64,000 nt of DNA, from NCBI RefSeq assembly GCF_014697545.1, contig NZ_JACJSA010000001.1, forward strand, positions 372,001 to 436,000, in the 5' to 3' direction. Below the pieces are notes generated by a model that was not told where the DNA came from, made no database searches, and worked only from the letters and a program-made list of their open reading frames with translations. This document shows, in pieces, positions 35,550-44,428 of this stretch (its first letter is position 1; every line of letters starts with the position of its first letter). This DNA is from Oscillatoria sp. FACHB-1407. GTDB taxonomy: Bacteria; Cyanobacteriota; Cyanobacteriia; Elainellales; Elainellaceae. A program made the position numbers and the translations under genes.

Positions 35550-36356
35550 ATGGGCATCGTGCAAGGTCAGGGAGAGCAAAAAGGCAATATTGTCTTATAC
35601 GGATGGTTAGGAACGATACTGCTGCTGATCTACGCGCCCATCCTACTCGTCATGCTGTTTTCATTTAACTCAGGGCGATTTCAGGGGTTTCCCTTCCAGG
35701 GCTTAACGCTGGCGTGGTATCAAGCCATGTTTGCGGATACAGCTTTTGTGGAGTCGTTGCAGTACAGTTTGTGGCTCTCGGTAGCGGTCAGTATTGTGGC
35801 GACCAGTCTTGGCTTTTTAGGAGCGTATGCACTGGTGAAATCGACTTTTGTTGGCAAGACAGCACTAACCGGATTTCTCATCACCCCGATCGCCGCACCC
35901 AGTATTTTGTTAGCGGTTGCGCTGCGCGTGTATTTCTTTCGTCTGGGTTGGCAGTTTTCACTCTTGACCGCTTTCCTTGGTCATCTGGTGTTTGCCTTAC
36001 CGTTGGCGGTGTTTGTGTTGCGATCGCGCCTGTTGCAAATTCCCCTCAATCTTGAAGAAGCCGCATGGATTTTAGGGGCAAGACGTTGGCGATCGCTTCT
36101 AGAAGTGGTGTTGCCCCTTTGTTTTCCGGGGATCGTAGCATCACTTCTACTCACCTTCACTTTTTCTTTTGATGAGTTCATCATGTCCTACTTTTTGACG
36201 CAGTTTGAGGTGACATTGCCGATTAAAATCTGGACTAATTTAATTACCGGATTTGACCCAACGGTGAATGCCATTAGCAGTATTGTGTTTGTACTCTCAA
36301 TGCTTGTAACACTGATTTCTCAACGCCTGCTGGCATCCCAAACCTCAAACTCATAA
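35550..36356 (+). CDS. PotC-like ABC transporter permease
   Basis: 268 residues, six predicted membrane segments. EEAAWILGARRWRSLLEVVL is the EAA coupling loop; SFNSGRFQGFPFQGLTLAWY and SFDEFIMSYFL are PotC-type landmarks. A GGGAGAG ribosome site precedes the ATG. It completes the channel with the PotB-like permease. The deacetylase gene follows after 57 nt without a terminator, so all five genes probably form one transcript. Confidence 0.92.
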   Translation: MGIVQGQGEQKGNIVLYGWLGTILLLIYAPILLVMLFSFNSGRFQGFPFQGLTLAWYQAMFADTAFVESLQYSLWLSVAVSIVATSLGFLGAYALVKSTFVGKTALTGFLITPIAAPSILLAVALRVYFFRLGWQFSLLTAFLGHLVFALPLAVFVLRSRLLQIPLNLEEAAWILGARRWRSLLEVVLPLCFPGIVASLLLTFTFSFDEFIMSYFLTQFEVTLPIKIWTNLITGFDPTVNAISSIVFVLSMLVTLISQRLLASQTSNS

Positions 36357-36413
36357 AATACAAACGCGATTCATCACCTCTCTGATTCAACCATCTACCC
36401 CATAACCCCAATT

Positions 36414-37292
36414 ATGCAAACGATCAATCCTACCGCAACCGTTAAATCAATCCCTATGCCCGATTTCCGAGGACCACAGGGGCAAAAGTGTATTGTCTCC
36501 ATTGGTTGGCATGTGGATGGCGAGTCAGGGGCGATCGCCAGTGACCCTCGTGCAGTAAACCATCTCACTGCTCTCTCTGAAGGAGCCTACGGAGTTTCCG
36601 CTGCTCTGCCTCGTATTCTCGACATGCATCGATCGCTGGATATTCCAGGTTCATTCTTTTTCCCAGGGTATGTAGCAGACCTGCATCCCGACGCAGTAGA
36701 GGCGATCGCCGCCGAGGGACACGAGATCGCCCATCACGGTTACTTACATGAAAACTGCTTCTTTTTAGACAAAGAAGCTCAACGCGACGTATTTCTCAAG
36801 GGCATCGCCGCTCTGGAACGTATCACCGGAAAAGCTCCGGTAGGTTGGAGTGCGCCTACCTGGGGAGTCAAACCCGATACCCTCGAATTGCTCTGCGAAT
36901 TGGGGATGATTTATGACTGTAGCCTGATGGAATACGATATGCCCTATTTGCTCTCAACCCCGGCAGGATCGCTGATCGAATTACCCATCAGCATGGTGTT
37001 AGATGACTGGCAAATCTTTGGAGCCTCTCCCTTTCCCGGTGGTGGAGTGAATGCCACCGCCGAAACCGCATTCCAAATTTGGAAAGAGGAATTCGATGGG
37101 ATGCGGCGATTTGGCGGATTCTTCACCACGACCTTTCATCCCAACCTGATGGGCAGACCCGGACGGTTAAATATGCTCTATCGGCTATTTGAATACATGA
37201 AATCGTTTGATGATGTCTGGTGGGCAACCTGTGAAGACGTAGCACAATATTCGCGATCGCAGGTCACGGCAAACACTAACATCATGAATTGA
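36414..37292 (+). CDS. NodB-fold deacetylase / cyclic amidase-like hydrolase
   Basis: 292 residues, no signal peptide, so cytosolic. NodB-fold motifs: Asp35 in IGWHVDGES, and His108-x3-His112 in AHHGYLHEN as metal ligands; GWSAPTWGVKPDTLELL and TTTFHPNLMGRPGRL supply the later motifs. The WHVDGE form and cytosolic location match the subgroup of HpPgdA, PuuE-type allantoinases and cyclic imidases rather than secreted chitin deacetylases. As last gene of a PotABCD-like operon with an NtcA-type promoter, it most likely hydrolyses the imported compound (an amide, cyclic imide or N-acetylated amine) to release usable nitrogen. That role is inference from context. Confidence 0.82.
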   Translation: MQTINPTATVKSIPMPDFRGPQGQKCIVSIGWHVDGESGAIASDPRAVNHLTALSEGAYGVSAALPRILDMHRSLDIPGSFFFPGYVADLHPDAVEAIAAEGHEIAHHGYLHENCFFLDKEAQRDVFLKGIAALERITGKAPVGWSAPTWGVKPDTLELLCELGMIYDCSLMEYDMPYLLSTPAGSLIELPISMVLDDWQIFGASPFPGGGVNATAETAFQIWKEEFDGMRRFGGFFTTTFHPNLMGRPGRLNMLYRLFEYMKSFDDVWWATCEDVAQYSRSQVTANTNIMN

Positions 37293-37303
37293 GTTCGCGA
37301 TCT

Positions 37304-37501
37304 CTAATCCACCACTCGCAGTAACCCCATCTTGAGGCGATCGAGGACGTGTTTTACCTGTCTCATGTCGCGATCGCTAAGGGGTTGCTCTGACGTTGCG
37401 GCTCTTAGCAAAAACCGCTCATCAGCACGGGTAATTCTGCCAGAGGCAACAATGCGATTGGTGATTTCTTCAATCGTGGGGGCAAGGGTTGAAGGTTGCA
37501 T
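37304..37501 (-). CDS. Small conserved-looking protein, unknown function
   Basis: 65 residues from the ATG at 37501, chosen because GGAG lies eight nt upstream; a longer frame to 37555 is possible but its first 18 residues are low-complexity Cys/Thr. The protein is helical and charged, with TIEEITNRIVASGRITRADE and LSDRDMRQVKHVLDRLKMGL, suggesting a helical bundle or adaptor. It converges with the deacetylase gene (12 nt between stops). I do not recognise the family. Confidence 0.55.
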   Translation of the reverse strand: MQPSTLAPTIEEITNRIVASGRITRADERFLLRAATSEQPLSDRDMRQVKHVLDRLKMGLLRVVD

Positions 37502-37771
37502 AATACCAACTCCGGGGGGACAAAGAGTAGTACGAGCACACAGAGTACTCGTCAAAATTACTGAGTCACTCTTCGCGATCGCCCGTCCCCATCCGGAAAA
37601 TCTTTAAAGTATCTTTACATAACCTTTCACAAAAATTTGACTTGCTTAGAGTAAGACACACAGTTTGTAGGAGTAATGCCATCGACAATTAGGCTTTGCA
37701 AATACTCACGGAATTCATGCCTGAACGCATCGCCCCTCGCACTGCGTAAAATCCGACATCGCATACACTAG

Positions 37772-40168
37772 ATGCTATCTCCAATCAATGCTCTGTGGTA
37801 TTTCTTGATGTCATTCGACAAGATCTTTGAAAAGCTACTTGAACAACTGGTTAGCCTGGGACCAGCCGCAATCTTTTTTGTGATTGCAGTACATGAATGC
37901 TGGCTTTATATAGACCCCAATAGCCCTGATGGGGATTTGCGAAAAGCCTTTTTGTTTGCTTGTGCTGGAGCAGCCTGGGTGTTTGTGTTCAAGCTTTTGT
38001 CTGATCTGTGGAATGAGATTTGGCAATCGCGTCGAGCTTCGGTGGCTAATTCAATTGTCAACCGAGTTGAAGCACTGAATCGAGCGTTGCGATGGAAGCT
38101 ATCGAGTTTTGAGCGGCAGTATTTGGACTGTCAGGCATACGATTGCTATGACTATCGGGTAGAAGGCTATCAACCCTTTGGCATCAAAATGGTGATGTTA
38201 GAAGAGGTATTTGTGCCGTTGGAGTTGGTGGGTAGCCAGGTAGAGGGACAGGCAACCCACATGATATTAAAACAGCGGCAACGCTTGAAACAAGGCTCTA
38301 TAGAACCCTCTAATCAAGATGAAAACAACTGGAAGATTTGGGAGTTTTTGGCACAGACAAAGAAGTCACCAGCCTATCGACATATGGCAATTTTGGCAGC
38401 AGTTGGCTATGGCAAAACGACCCTGCTCAAGCACATTACTTTGAGCTATGCCAAACAGTTGCCCGTTGTGCGGCAATACAAAGCCCCAAAGCTGATCCCC
38501 ATCTTGTTGTATTTGCGCGACTTACGTGAGGTTTTTGATCAAGCGAAATCCACATTTCCCAGCCTGCCTGATCTAATTCACACTCATCATCTAAAGCGAT
38601 TGCCCGATCATGACCGCCTCAATGTTCCCGAAAACTGGGCAAAGAACCTACTGCAAGCAGGTCGGGCACTGGTGATGTTTGACGGGTTTGATGAAGTAGC
38701 TGAAAAACGTCGGGGTGATGTCAGCGAGTGGATCAGCCAGCAAATGCATCGTTATCCAAAGTCGGTGTTTATTCTCACATCGCGCCCACCCGGATATGAA
38801 AAGCATTACACTGCCGAAAGACCCGAAACGACGCTTTATGTTCGAGCATTTAACAACAAACAGCGGAGTGAGTTCCTGCATAAATGGTATGCCTGTCAGG
38901 AACGCTATGACCGGGGTGGACGAAACACTCCAGATGTGCAAGCTACGGCTGAACGCCAAGCTAACAACTTGTTACAACAGCTAAAGCAGCGTCCAAAGCT
39001 GTCTGAGATGGCAGACAATCCACTCCTGCTCAACATGATTGCCACTGTGCATCGGTTTCATCCTGGAGATGCATTGCCCAAATATCGGGCGGAACTCTAT
39101 GCCAACATCTGTAAGCTGCAACTCGTGGATCGCCCCCAGGCAAAGGGCATCCCCATGTTATTAAACCTGGAGAATAGCTTGAAGCTGTTGCGAATCATCG
39201 CTCTCAAGCTGATGGAGTATCCCAGTGGACGGCTTCCTGACATTACAGGGGGGCGATTGGGTGACTGGATTAGACAACCCTTGGTGTCAATCAACTATGG
39301 TGTAAAGCCAGAGCAATGGATTGAGCAAATTGTGACAATCAGCGAATTGCTGGTCAAGAAGGAAGACCGAGGCAACGATCAGGACAGTATTTATGAATTT
39401 GCTCACCTCAGTTTTCAGGAGTATCTAGCGGCAGAACAGATCAAAATCTTGCAGCAAGAATTGATGATTTCAGAACGGTTTGAGGTGACAGAATGGCGCG
39501 AAACGATTTTGTTGTATGCGGCTCAAACCAACCCCACACCGCTGGTTCAGGAAGCCTGTCGGCGTAACACTCGTGAAGCTCTGCAACTAGGATACGACTG
39601 TGTGCGTGAATCGCCCAACCCTGTTGACCCAGAGGCATTTCAAGAGCTGCAAGCTCTGCGTTATCAGCCTCTCGAAACCTATCTGGCTCAAGGGCAATGG
39701 AAAGAAGCCGATCAAGAAACCTGGCACATGATGCTCCGCACGGTTGGTAAAAGTGAAGACCAAGTTTTGTGGATAGATGACCTTCACACGTTTCCCTGTG
39801 ATGACTTACTTCGCATTGACCAACTCTGGGTGAACTATAGTCAGGGCAAATGGGGTTTCAGCGTGCAAAAGGCTATCTACTTGTCGTCAGAAGTTGGGGG
39901 AATCGCCAATGGACGATCTGAGCGGGAGGCATGGTATAAATTTTGCGATCGCGTGGGTTGGCGCAAGGGCGGCAACTGGGTGACTAACTATGACTATCTC
40001 AATTCTGACCTCGAAAAATCTCTTCTAGGAGAATTTCCATGTTGGTGGGGTTCTAGCGGTCATCAGGGTATGTCGGTGCTGCCGCCTTCTGCTGTGATAC
40101 CACCTTCTTCTGCTCACTTCCCTTTTCTAGTGCACAGACTTGTAGACTGTAGCACGAGCCAGTCCTGA
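37772..40168 (+). CDS. Membrane-anchored NACHT-domain NTPase
   Basis: 798 residues. Two hydrophobic segments near the N-terminus (about 28-46 and 55-75) anchor it. The NTPase core has Walker A AVGYGKTTLLK (Gly212-Thr217), Walker B ALVMFDGFDEVAE (Asp304, Asp307, Glu308), sensor ILTSRPPGY, and the NACHT-type NPLLLNMIA and FAHLSFQEYLAAEQI. The C-terminal region (about 560-798) has no recognised repeat or effector domain and ends in a Pro/Ser-rich tail that may be frame-shifted relative to relatives. STAND NTPases of this type sense stress or phage and oligomerise; role here is inferred. No partner gene adjoins it. An in-frame ATG at 37808 is an alternative start. Confidence 0.85.
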   Translation: MLSPINALWYFLMSFDKIFEKLLEQLVSLGPAAIFFVIAVHECWLYIDPNSPDGDLRKAFLFACAGAAWVFVFKLLSDLWNEIWQSRRASVANSIVNRVEALNRALRWKLSSFERQYLDCQAYDCYDYRVEGYQPFGIKMVMLEEVFVPLELVGSQVEGQATHMILKQRQRLKQGSIEPSNQDENNWKIWEFLAQTKKSPAYRHMAILAAVGYGKTTLLKHITLSYAKQLPVVRQYKAPKLIPILLYLRDLREVFDQAKSTFPSLPDLIHTHHLKRLPDHDRLNVPENWAKNLLQAGRALVMFDGFDEVAEKRRGDVSEWISQQMHRYPKSVFILTSRPPGYEKHYTAERPETTLYVRAFNNKQRSEFLHKWYACQERYDRGGRNTPDVQATAERQANNLLQQLKQRPKLSEMADNPLLLNMIATVHRFHPGDALPKYRAELYANICKLQLVDRPQAKGIPMLLNLENSLKLLRIIALKLMEYPSGRLPDITGGRLGDWIRQPLVSINYGVKPEQWIEQIVTISELLVKKEDRGNDQDSIYEFAHLSFQEYLAAEQIKILQQELMISERFEVTEWRETILLYAAQTNPTPLVQEACRRNTREALQLGYDCVRESPNPVDPEAFQELQALRYQPLETYLAQGQWKEADQETWHMMLRTVGKSEDQVLWIDDLHTFPCDDLLRIDQLWVNYSQGKWGFSVQKAIYLSSEVGGIANGRSEREAWYKFCDRVGWRKGGNWVTNYDYLNSDLEKSLLGEFPCWWGSSGHQGMSVLPPSAVIPPSSAHFPFLVHRLVDCSTSQS

Positions 40169-40188
40169 GCTTCCTCCAATAGCTAGAT

Positions 40189-40212
40189 CCCCGGCTGCTT
40201 GAAGCAGCCGGG
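40189..40212. terminator. GC-rich hairpin between convergent genes
   Basis: CCCGGCTGCTT pairs with AAGCAGCCGGG with almost no loop, and CTAG words flank it. It sits between the convergent NACHT and 4-TM protein genes and probably blocks transcripts from both directions. It lacks T-runs. Confidence 0.5.
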
Positions 40213-40215
40213 ATG

Positions 40216-40719
40216 CTAGATGCCAAACGGTTTCACCCATTTTTGACCGATCGCCCAATTCAACACTTGCTGAGCGATCGCAAACAAGACAATATTTTGC
40301 AGCACCACGCTACTCCAATCGATGAGTTGATCCAGGGTAATAGTATCTACCTGTAAATCAATCTGGGCTAACCCGCGAATCACCCCAAAGGCAAGAACAG
40401 CACCTGCTTTGAGTTGAGGATTGTTATCTTGCCGAACAATGTATCGATAACTGACTCCAAACAACAATCCAGTGGCAAGGGCGATCGCTCCTTGAAGCAA
40501 CGTCGATAGCTGGATCGATAAACCCCACGAGGCTTCTTGAAACAGGGGCAGAATGAGTGCCGAGGCAAAAGCCGCAAGACCTGTGGCGATCGCGCCAACA
40601 ATTCCCGCTTTTAAGGATTCAATGCGTTCTGTGTTTGACTCCATTTTGTCCCAAGATTCATAGCGATCGCCCGCTCTTTGTATTACCAAACGCCGTAAAG
40701 AGGCTGGAATTGCAGACAT
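40216..40719 (-). CDS. Four-helix membrane protein, unknown function
   Basis: 167 residues with four hydrophobic segments: AGIVGAIATGLAAFASALIL, LLQGAIALATGLLFGVSYRY, AGAVLAFGVIRGLAQID and VVLQNIVLFAIAQQVLNWAI. A short charged N-terminal tail faces the cytoplasm. It resembles small integral membrane proteins common in cyanobacteria, with no catalytic motif. It lies downstream of the coiled-coil/TPR gene on the same strand, separated by a strong hairpin. Function unknown. Confidence 0.7.
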   Translation of the reverse strand: MSAIPASLRRLVIQRAGDRYESWDKMESNTERIESLKAGIVGAIATGLAAFASALILPLFQEASWGLSIQLSTLLQGAIALATGLLFGVSYRYIVRQDNNPQLKAGAVLAFGVIRGLAQIDLQVDTITLDQLIDWSSVVLQNIVLFAIAQQVLNWAIGQKWVKPFGI

Positions 40720-40773
40720 CTACTCTTGTTGCATAACTCGTTGCGATCGACGTCGAAAGCTTCAGGTTGATTA

Positions 40774-40806
40774 AGATCTGCGACTTCTCAAAGAAGTCGC
40801 AGATCT
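40774..40806 (-). terminator. Strong hairpin after the TPR protein gene
   Basis: AGATCTGCGACTTCT and AGAAGTCGCAGATCT form a perfect 15-bp stem with a 3-nt loop, nine nt beyond the stop codon of the coiled-coil/TPR gene. It probably ends or stabilises that transcript. Confidence 0.6.
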
Positions 40807-40814
40807 GGGTGTAG

Positions 40815-43790
40815 TTAACGAGCATCCCCAACGATTTCGCGGAACCACTCGTCGTTCCAAATTTCCTCAAAGCTGGTGTCGGTCTTTGCCTCCTGGCGAT
40901 ATTTGGGATTCAGCCCGATCGCCTGTTGCAAGCTACCCAATGCCAGGTCAGACTTGCCCTGTAGGGCATAGGAAACCGCTTTGTTGTAGTGGGCACTGGC
41001 GTAATCGGGTTTGAGTTCGAGGGCACGATCGAAGCTGGCGATCGCTTCCCGGTCGCGTCCCAATTGCACCAGAGCCGCACCCTTCTTGTCGAGGGCTTTG
41101 AAAGAATCGGGGTTAATCCGCAACACCTGATCAAAGGCAGCTAAGGCATCCTCGAAGCGTTCTAAGGTTTCCAGTGCCATGCCCTTGTTGAGCCATGCGG
41201 TGGCATCATCGGGATCAACCTGAGTGGCGCGATCGAAGGCAGCTAGAGCTTCTTCGTGGCGTTGCAAGGTTCCCAGAGCCACCCCTCGATTGACCAGTGC
41301 CTCGTGATAGTCGGGCTTGAGTTCCAACGCTTTGTCAAAGGCGACGATCGCATCGTCAGTACGCTTCAGACGGTTCAGCGTGATGCCCCGATTCAGCCAC
41401 ACTTTATGGTCGGCAGGTTGCCGCTCAACAGCTTGATCAAAGGCGGTGAGGGCTTCTTTATAGCTCTTTAACTCGCGCAGAGAGATGCCGCGATGATAGG
41501 GAATATCAGTATGGTCGGGGTTGAGAGCCAGGGCGCGATCGAGGGCAATAATGGCTTGCTCGTGCTGTTGCAACTCTTGCAATGCCAATCCGCGACGATA
41601 CCAGACGTCGGGGTTGTTGGGTTGCACCTTGACCACCTCTTCGTATTGGGCGATCGCCTCTTTGTAGCGTCCCTCTGCAAACAGCGCATCTCCCTGATTG
41701 ATGTAGCTCTGCGCCGTCATAAACAACTTGGGATTGTTGGCGCGGATGGTGTCCAGTTGCTCCATCAGCAATCGCAGTTTTTCCTGCTCTTCGCTCATAA
41801 AGGATTCCGCGATGAACTGGGGTGACAGTTCTGCCAACTGCTTCAAGATCTGGTCTTTTTGAGTCTGGGCATCGGTTTGAATGTGATTCAGTTGCTCTGC
41901 CAGATCGATCGCCAGTTTGCCAAAGTTCTGAACAGCGTTTTCCTGTTGCTTTTGCACGCCCGATTCGAGTTCCGACAGCTTGGCGGTGAACTTGGCTTCC
42001 AGTTGTTCTACCTTTTGCCGCAACACATCCCGTTGATTGCGCGTGTCGTCCTTGAGTTCCGTAAGTTGGGCAATAACATCGGTTTCCAGCTTACCCAGTG
42101 CCTCCAGCAGCAATTCCTTGCGTCCATCTGCTGTGGAGCGCAACTCCGCCAGTTGGTTGCCAAACTCCGCCTCTAAGCGTTGCAGCGTTTGCAGCGTGGC
42201 ATCCTTTTGTCCTTGCACCTCGCTTTGAATTCCGGCAAACTGCCCCATGAAGTCCGCTACTGTCTGTTGTAACTGCTGAATCGTGGCGTCTTTCTGCCCC
42301 TGTACATCGGCTTGAATGCCAGCAAACTGCCCAGTGAACTCGGCTGCCACCTGTTGGAGTTGCTGGATAGTATTGTCCTTCTGCCCGTATACGTCTGCCT
42401 GAATGCCAGCGAATTGGCTGGTGAAGTCAGAGGAAACCTTCTCTAAATAGCCCAGAGTGCCTTCTTTTTGGGACTGCACTTCCGCCTGCAAACCAGCGAA
42501 TTGGGCAGTGAACTCGGTCGCGACTCGCCGCAGGTCTTGGAGAATGCTGTTCTTTTGCTGTTGGATATCGGCTTGCAACCCAGAAAACTGTCCGATAAAC
42601 TCGGTTGCCGATCGCTGCAAGCTCTGGATCGTGCTGTCTTTTTGGAAGCGGGCATCCGACTGGAGGGTGTTGAGTTGGTTGGAGAAGTCGGCGATCGCCC
42701 GCTGAAAGTCTTGCAACGCCAAATCCCGATGTCCATACAGATCAGACTTGAGGCTGGATACCTCACCCACAAAGTCGGACTCTAGCTTCCGCAGATAGTC
42801 CAGAATCAGGTCTTTTTGCTGGATAATGCGGGTTTCGGCTCCCTGTCGCACCTCATTCAATTGGGGCACAATATCGGCTTCCAGCTTGGTGAAGTGCTCG
42901 AATACCTGATCACGCCGTTCGGTTGTGCCGGATTGGAGTTGCCACAGTTGCGCCACAAACTCATCTTTGCGAGAGCTAGCTACCACATGCAGATCGCGCA
43001 GTTGGGCGGCAAAGTCGTCTTTTTGAGTGACGGCTTGCGATCGCACCTCACCCAGATAGCGGTTAAATTCATCCCGATGGGTCGCGGCCGTCTTTTGAAT
43101 CTCTGCCAGACTCGCTCCAAAGGTAGCCTCCGATTGCTCTAGATTGCCCAGGGTCAGGTCAGCCCGTTCCTGAGTTGCCTGCTGCAACGCCTCCAGTTGA
43201 TCGGCAAACTCCGATTGGGAAATTCCCATTTTGTCTTTTGCCGCAGTCACCTGAGCCGTCAAATCCGCCAGGGTCTTTTCCTTGAGCTTGTTGAACTCGG
43301 TCAGCAGTTTGGCGATCGCCTCCCGCTTTTCCTTCACCTCGGCTTGAAACTCATCTGCCTCACCGCTTAGCTCATCGGCGATATCTTCGGCATCGCGCAG
43401 CACCTCGTTGACACTCTTGGTCGCTTGCTTGATCTGTGCTTCCAGGTCAGAGAGTTCGTTTAAGTGCGCTTTGACCGCATCGGCAACCTCTCGCACCACC
43501 GCTCGCCGCAGAATAATCAACGTGGCGATCGCCCCACCAATCAACAACGCCAGAGCCGCCAACAGCACATTGAAGAGAATAATGGTACGGTTAAAGGCTT
43601 GTCGAGCATCGGCTTGAAGTTGATCCAATTCAGCTCGATCGGCAGTGTTTGCCTGGGCGATCGTCCATTCTGAATGGCGTTGGATTGGCGATGGTTCCGC
43701 GTGGACGACCCCGACCGACAGCAACACAGCAGCCAGTGCAAGACCGTTCTGCAACAGGTGTGCTAACAATGCCGGGTTTTTACGTTTCAT
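40815..43790 (-). CDS. Membrane-anchored coiled-coil protein with 29-residue repeats and C-terminal TPRs
   Basis: 991 residues from ATG 43790 (MKRKNPALLAHLL), preceded by GAGG at good spacing; a longer frame exists. Signal peptide ends near VVHA-EPS. One membrane helix (ILFNVLLAALALLIGGAIAT, around residues 70-90) is followed by RRAVVRE, placing the rest in the cytoplasm. About 500 residues form a coiled coil of roughly fifteen 29-residue units, best in units such as NSILQDLRRVATEFTAQFAG, each ending in a QK or RK pair. The last ~300 residues are eight TPR units (EALAAFDRATQVDPDDATAW type) and an acidic tail with FEEIWNDEWF. A scaffold or spacer between membrane and cytosolic partners is likely. 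Upstream on the same strand lies an MscS channel. Confidence 0.8.
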   Translation of the reverse strand: MKRKNPALLAHLLQNGLALAAVLLSVGVVHAEPSPIQRHSEWTIAQANTADRAELDQLQADARQAFNRTIILFNVLLAALALLIGGAIATLIILRRAVVREVADAVKAHLNELSDLEAQIKQATKSVNEVLRDAEDIADELSGEADEFQAEVKEKREAIAKLLTEFNKLKEKTLADLTAQVTAAKDKMGISQSEFADQLEALQQATQERADLTLGNLEQSEATFGASLAEIQKTAATHRDEFNRYLGEVRSQAVTQKDDFAAQLRDLHVVASSRKDEFVAQLWQLQSGTTERRDQVFEHFTKLEADIVPQLNEVRQGAETRIIQQKDLILDYLRKLESDFVGEVSSLKSDLYGHRDLALQDFQRAIADFSNQLNTLQSDARFQKDSTIQSLQRSATEFIGQFSGLQADIQQQKNSILQDLRRVATEFTAQFAGLQAEVQSQKEGTLGYLEKVSSDFTSQFAGIQADVYGQKDNTIQQLQQVAAEFTGQFAGIQADVQGQKDATIQQLQQTVADFMGQFAGIQSEVQGQKDATLQTLQRLEAEFGNQLAELRSTADGRKELLLEALGKLETDVIAQLTELKDDTRNQRDVLRQKVEQLEAKFTAKLSELESGVQKQQENAVQNFGKLAIDLAEQLNHIQTDAQTQKDQILKQLAELSPQFIAESFMSEEQEKLRLLMEQLDTIRANNPKLFMTAQSYINQGDALFAEGRYKEAIAQYEEVVKVQPNNPDVWYRRGLALQELQQHEQAIIALDRALALNPDHTDIPYHRGISLRELKSYKEALTAFDQAVERQPADHKVWLNRGITLNRLKRTDDAIVAFDKALELKPDYHEALVNRGVALGTLQRHEEALAAFDRATQVDPDDATAWLNKGMALETLERFEDALAAFDQVLRINPDSFKALDKKGAALVQLGRDREAIASFDRALELKPDYASAHYNKAVSYALQGKSDLALGSLQQAIGLNPKYRQEAKTDTSFEEIWNDEWFREIVGDAR

Positions 43791-43856
43791 TGGGTCATCC
43801 TCATTCAGGGTAGACGTGCGGTTCAGGGCAGTTCCCCTAGTGGGGTAATCGCTCAT

Positions 43857-44428
43857 CTTACTTAAGGTTAATCAAAGTTGAGCCTGGTTTGGAATCAACT
43901 TTGGGTGATTTCACTATTTGTAGTTAAAGAGGTCATTTGTCAATGGTCAATGGGGAGTAGGGAGTAGGGGAGTTTTGAGGGTTGAGTTAAGGGTCATTGG
44001 TCACTGATTGTCAGACACAAGTTTTGAGAGTTGAGTTTAACGCCTCAGCCGCCCCATTCATCCCTGACCCTTGGCATTAACGATCATGAATTAAATAAAT
44101 CCGCAAACGGTACGGGCGGGTTTAGCAGACCAATCTGAACCATGCAATGGGCTTGACGGCAAAACCGCCCTACCAAATATTGACGATTAACCATTGACGA
44201 TTAACCATTGACCCTTAACCATTGACCCTTAACCATTGCCCCTTAACCATCAACCCTTAACCATTGCCCCTTAACCATCAACCCTTAACGATTGGCGATT
44301 GACCATTGCCCCTTAACGATTGACGATTGACCATTGACCATTGACCCTCAACCCAGTCCTACTCCCCATTCCCCATTCCCTACTCCCTCTTTTTTATCCT
44401 TGATCGCTTATCCTTATCTCTTTCTTCC
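43857..44428. repeat. Gene-free stretch with degenerate CCATTGACCCTTAA repeats
   Basis: Between the MscS-type and TPR genes. From 44179 to 44353 about a dozen imperfect 13-15 nt units of the types CCATTGACCCTTAA, CCATTGCCCCTTAA and CGATTGACGATTAA follow each other. Flanking text such as CATTTGTCAATGGTCAATGG (43933-43952) carries the same word inverted. Such arrays are frequent intergenic repeats in cyanobacteria. No gene or terminator is seen in the rest. Confidence 0.75.

Noticed and set aside
37676-37771. Short frame of about 31 codons with AGGAG before the NACHT gene
   Set aside because: The predicted peptide is Cys/Arg-rich without pattern and the signal is too short to support a gene.
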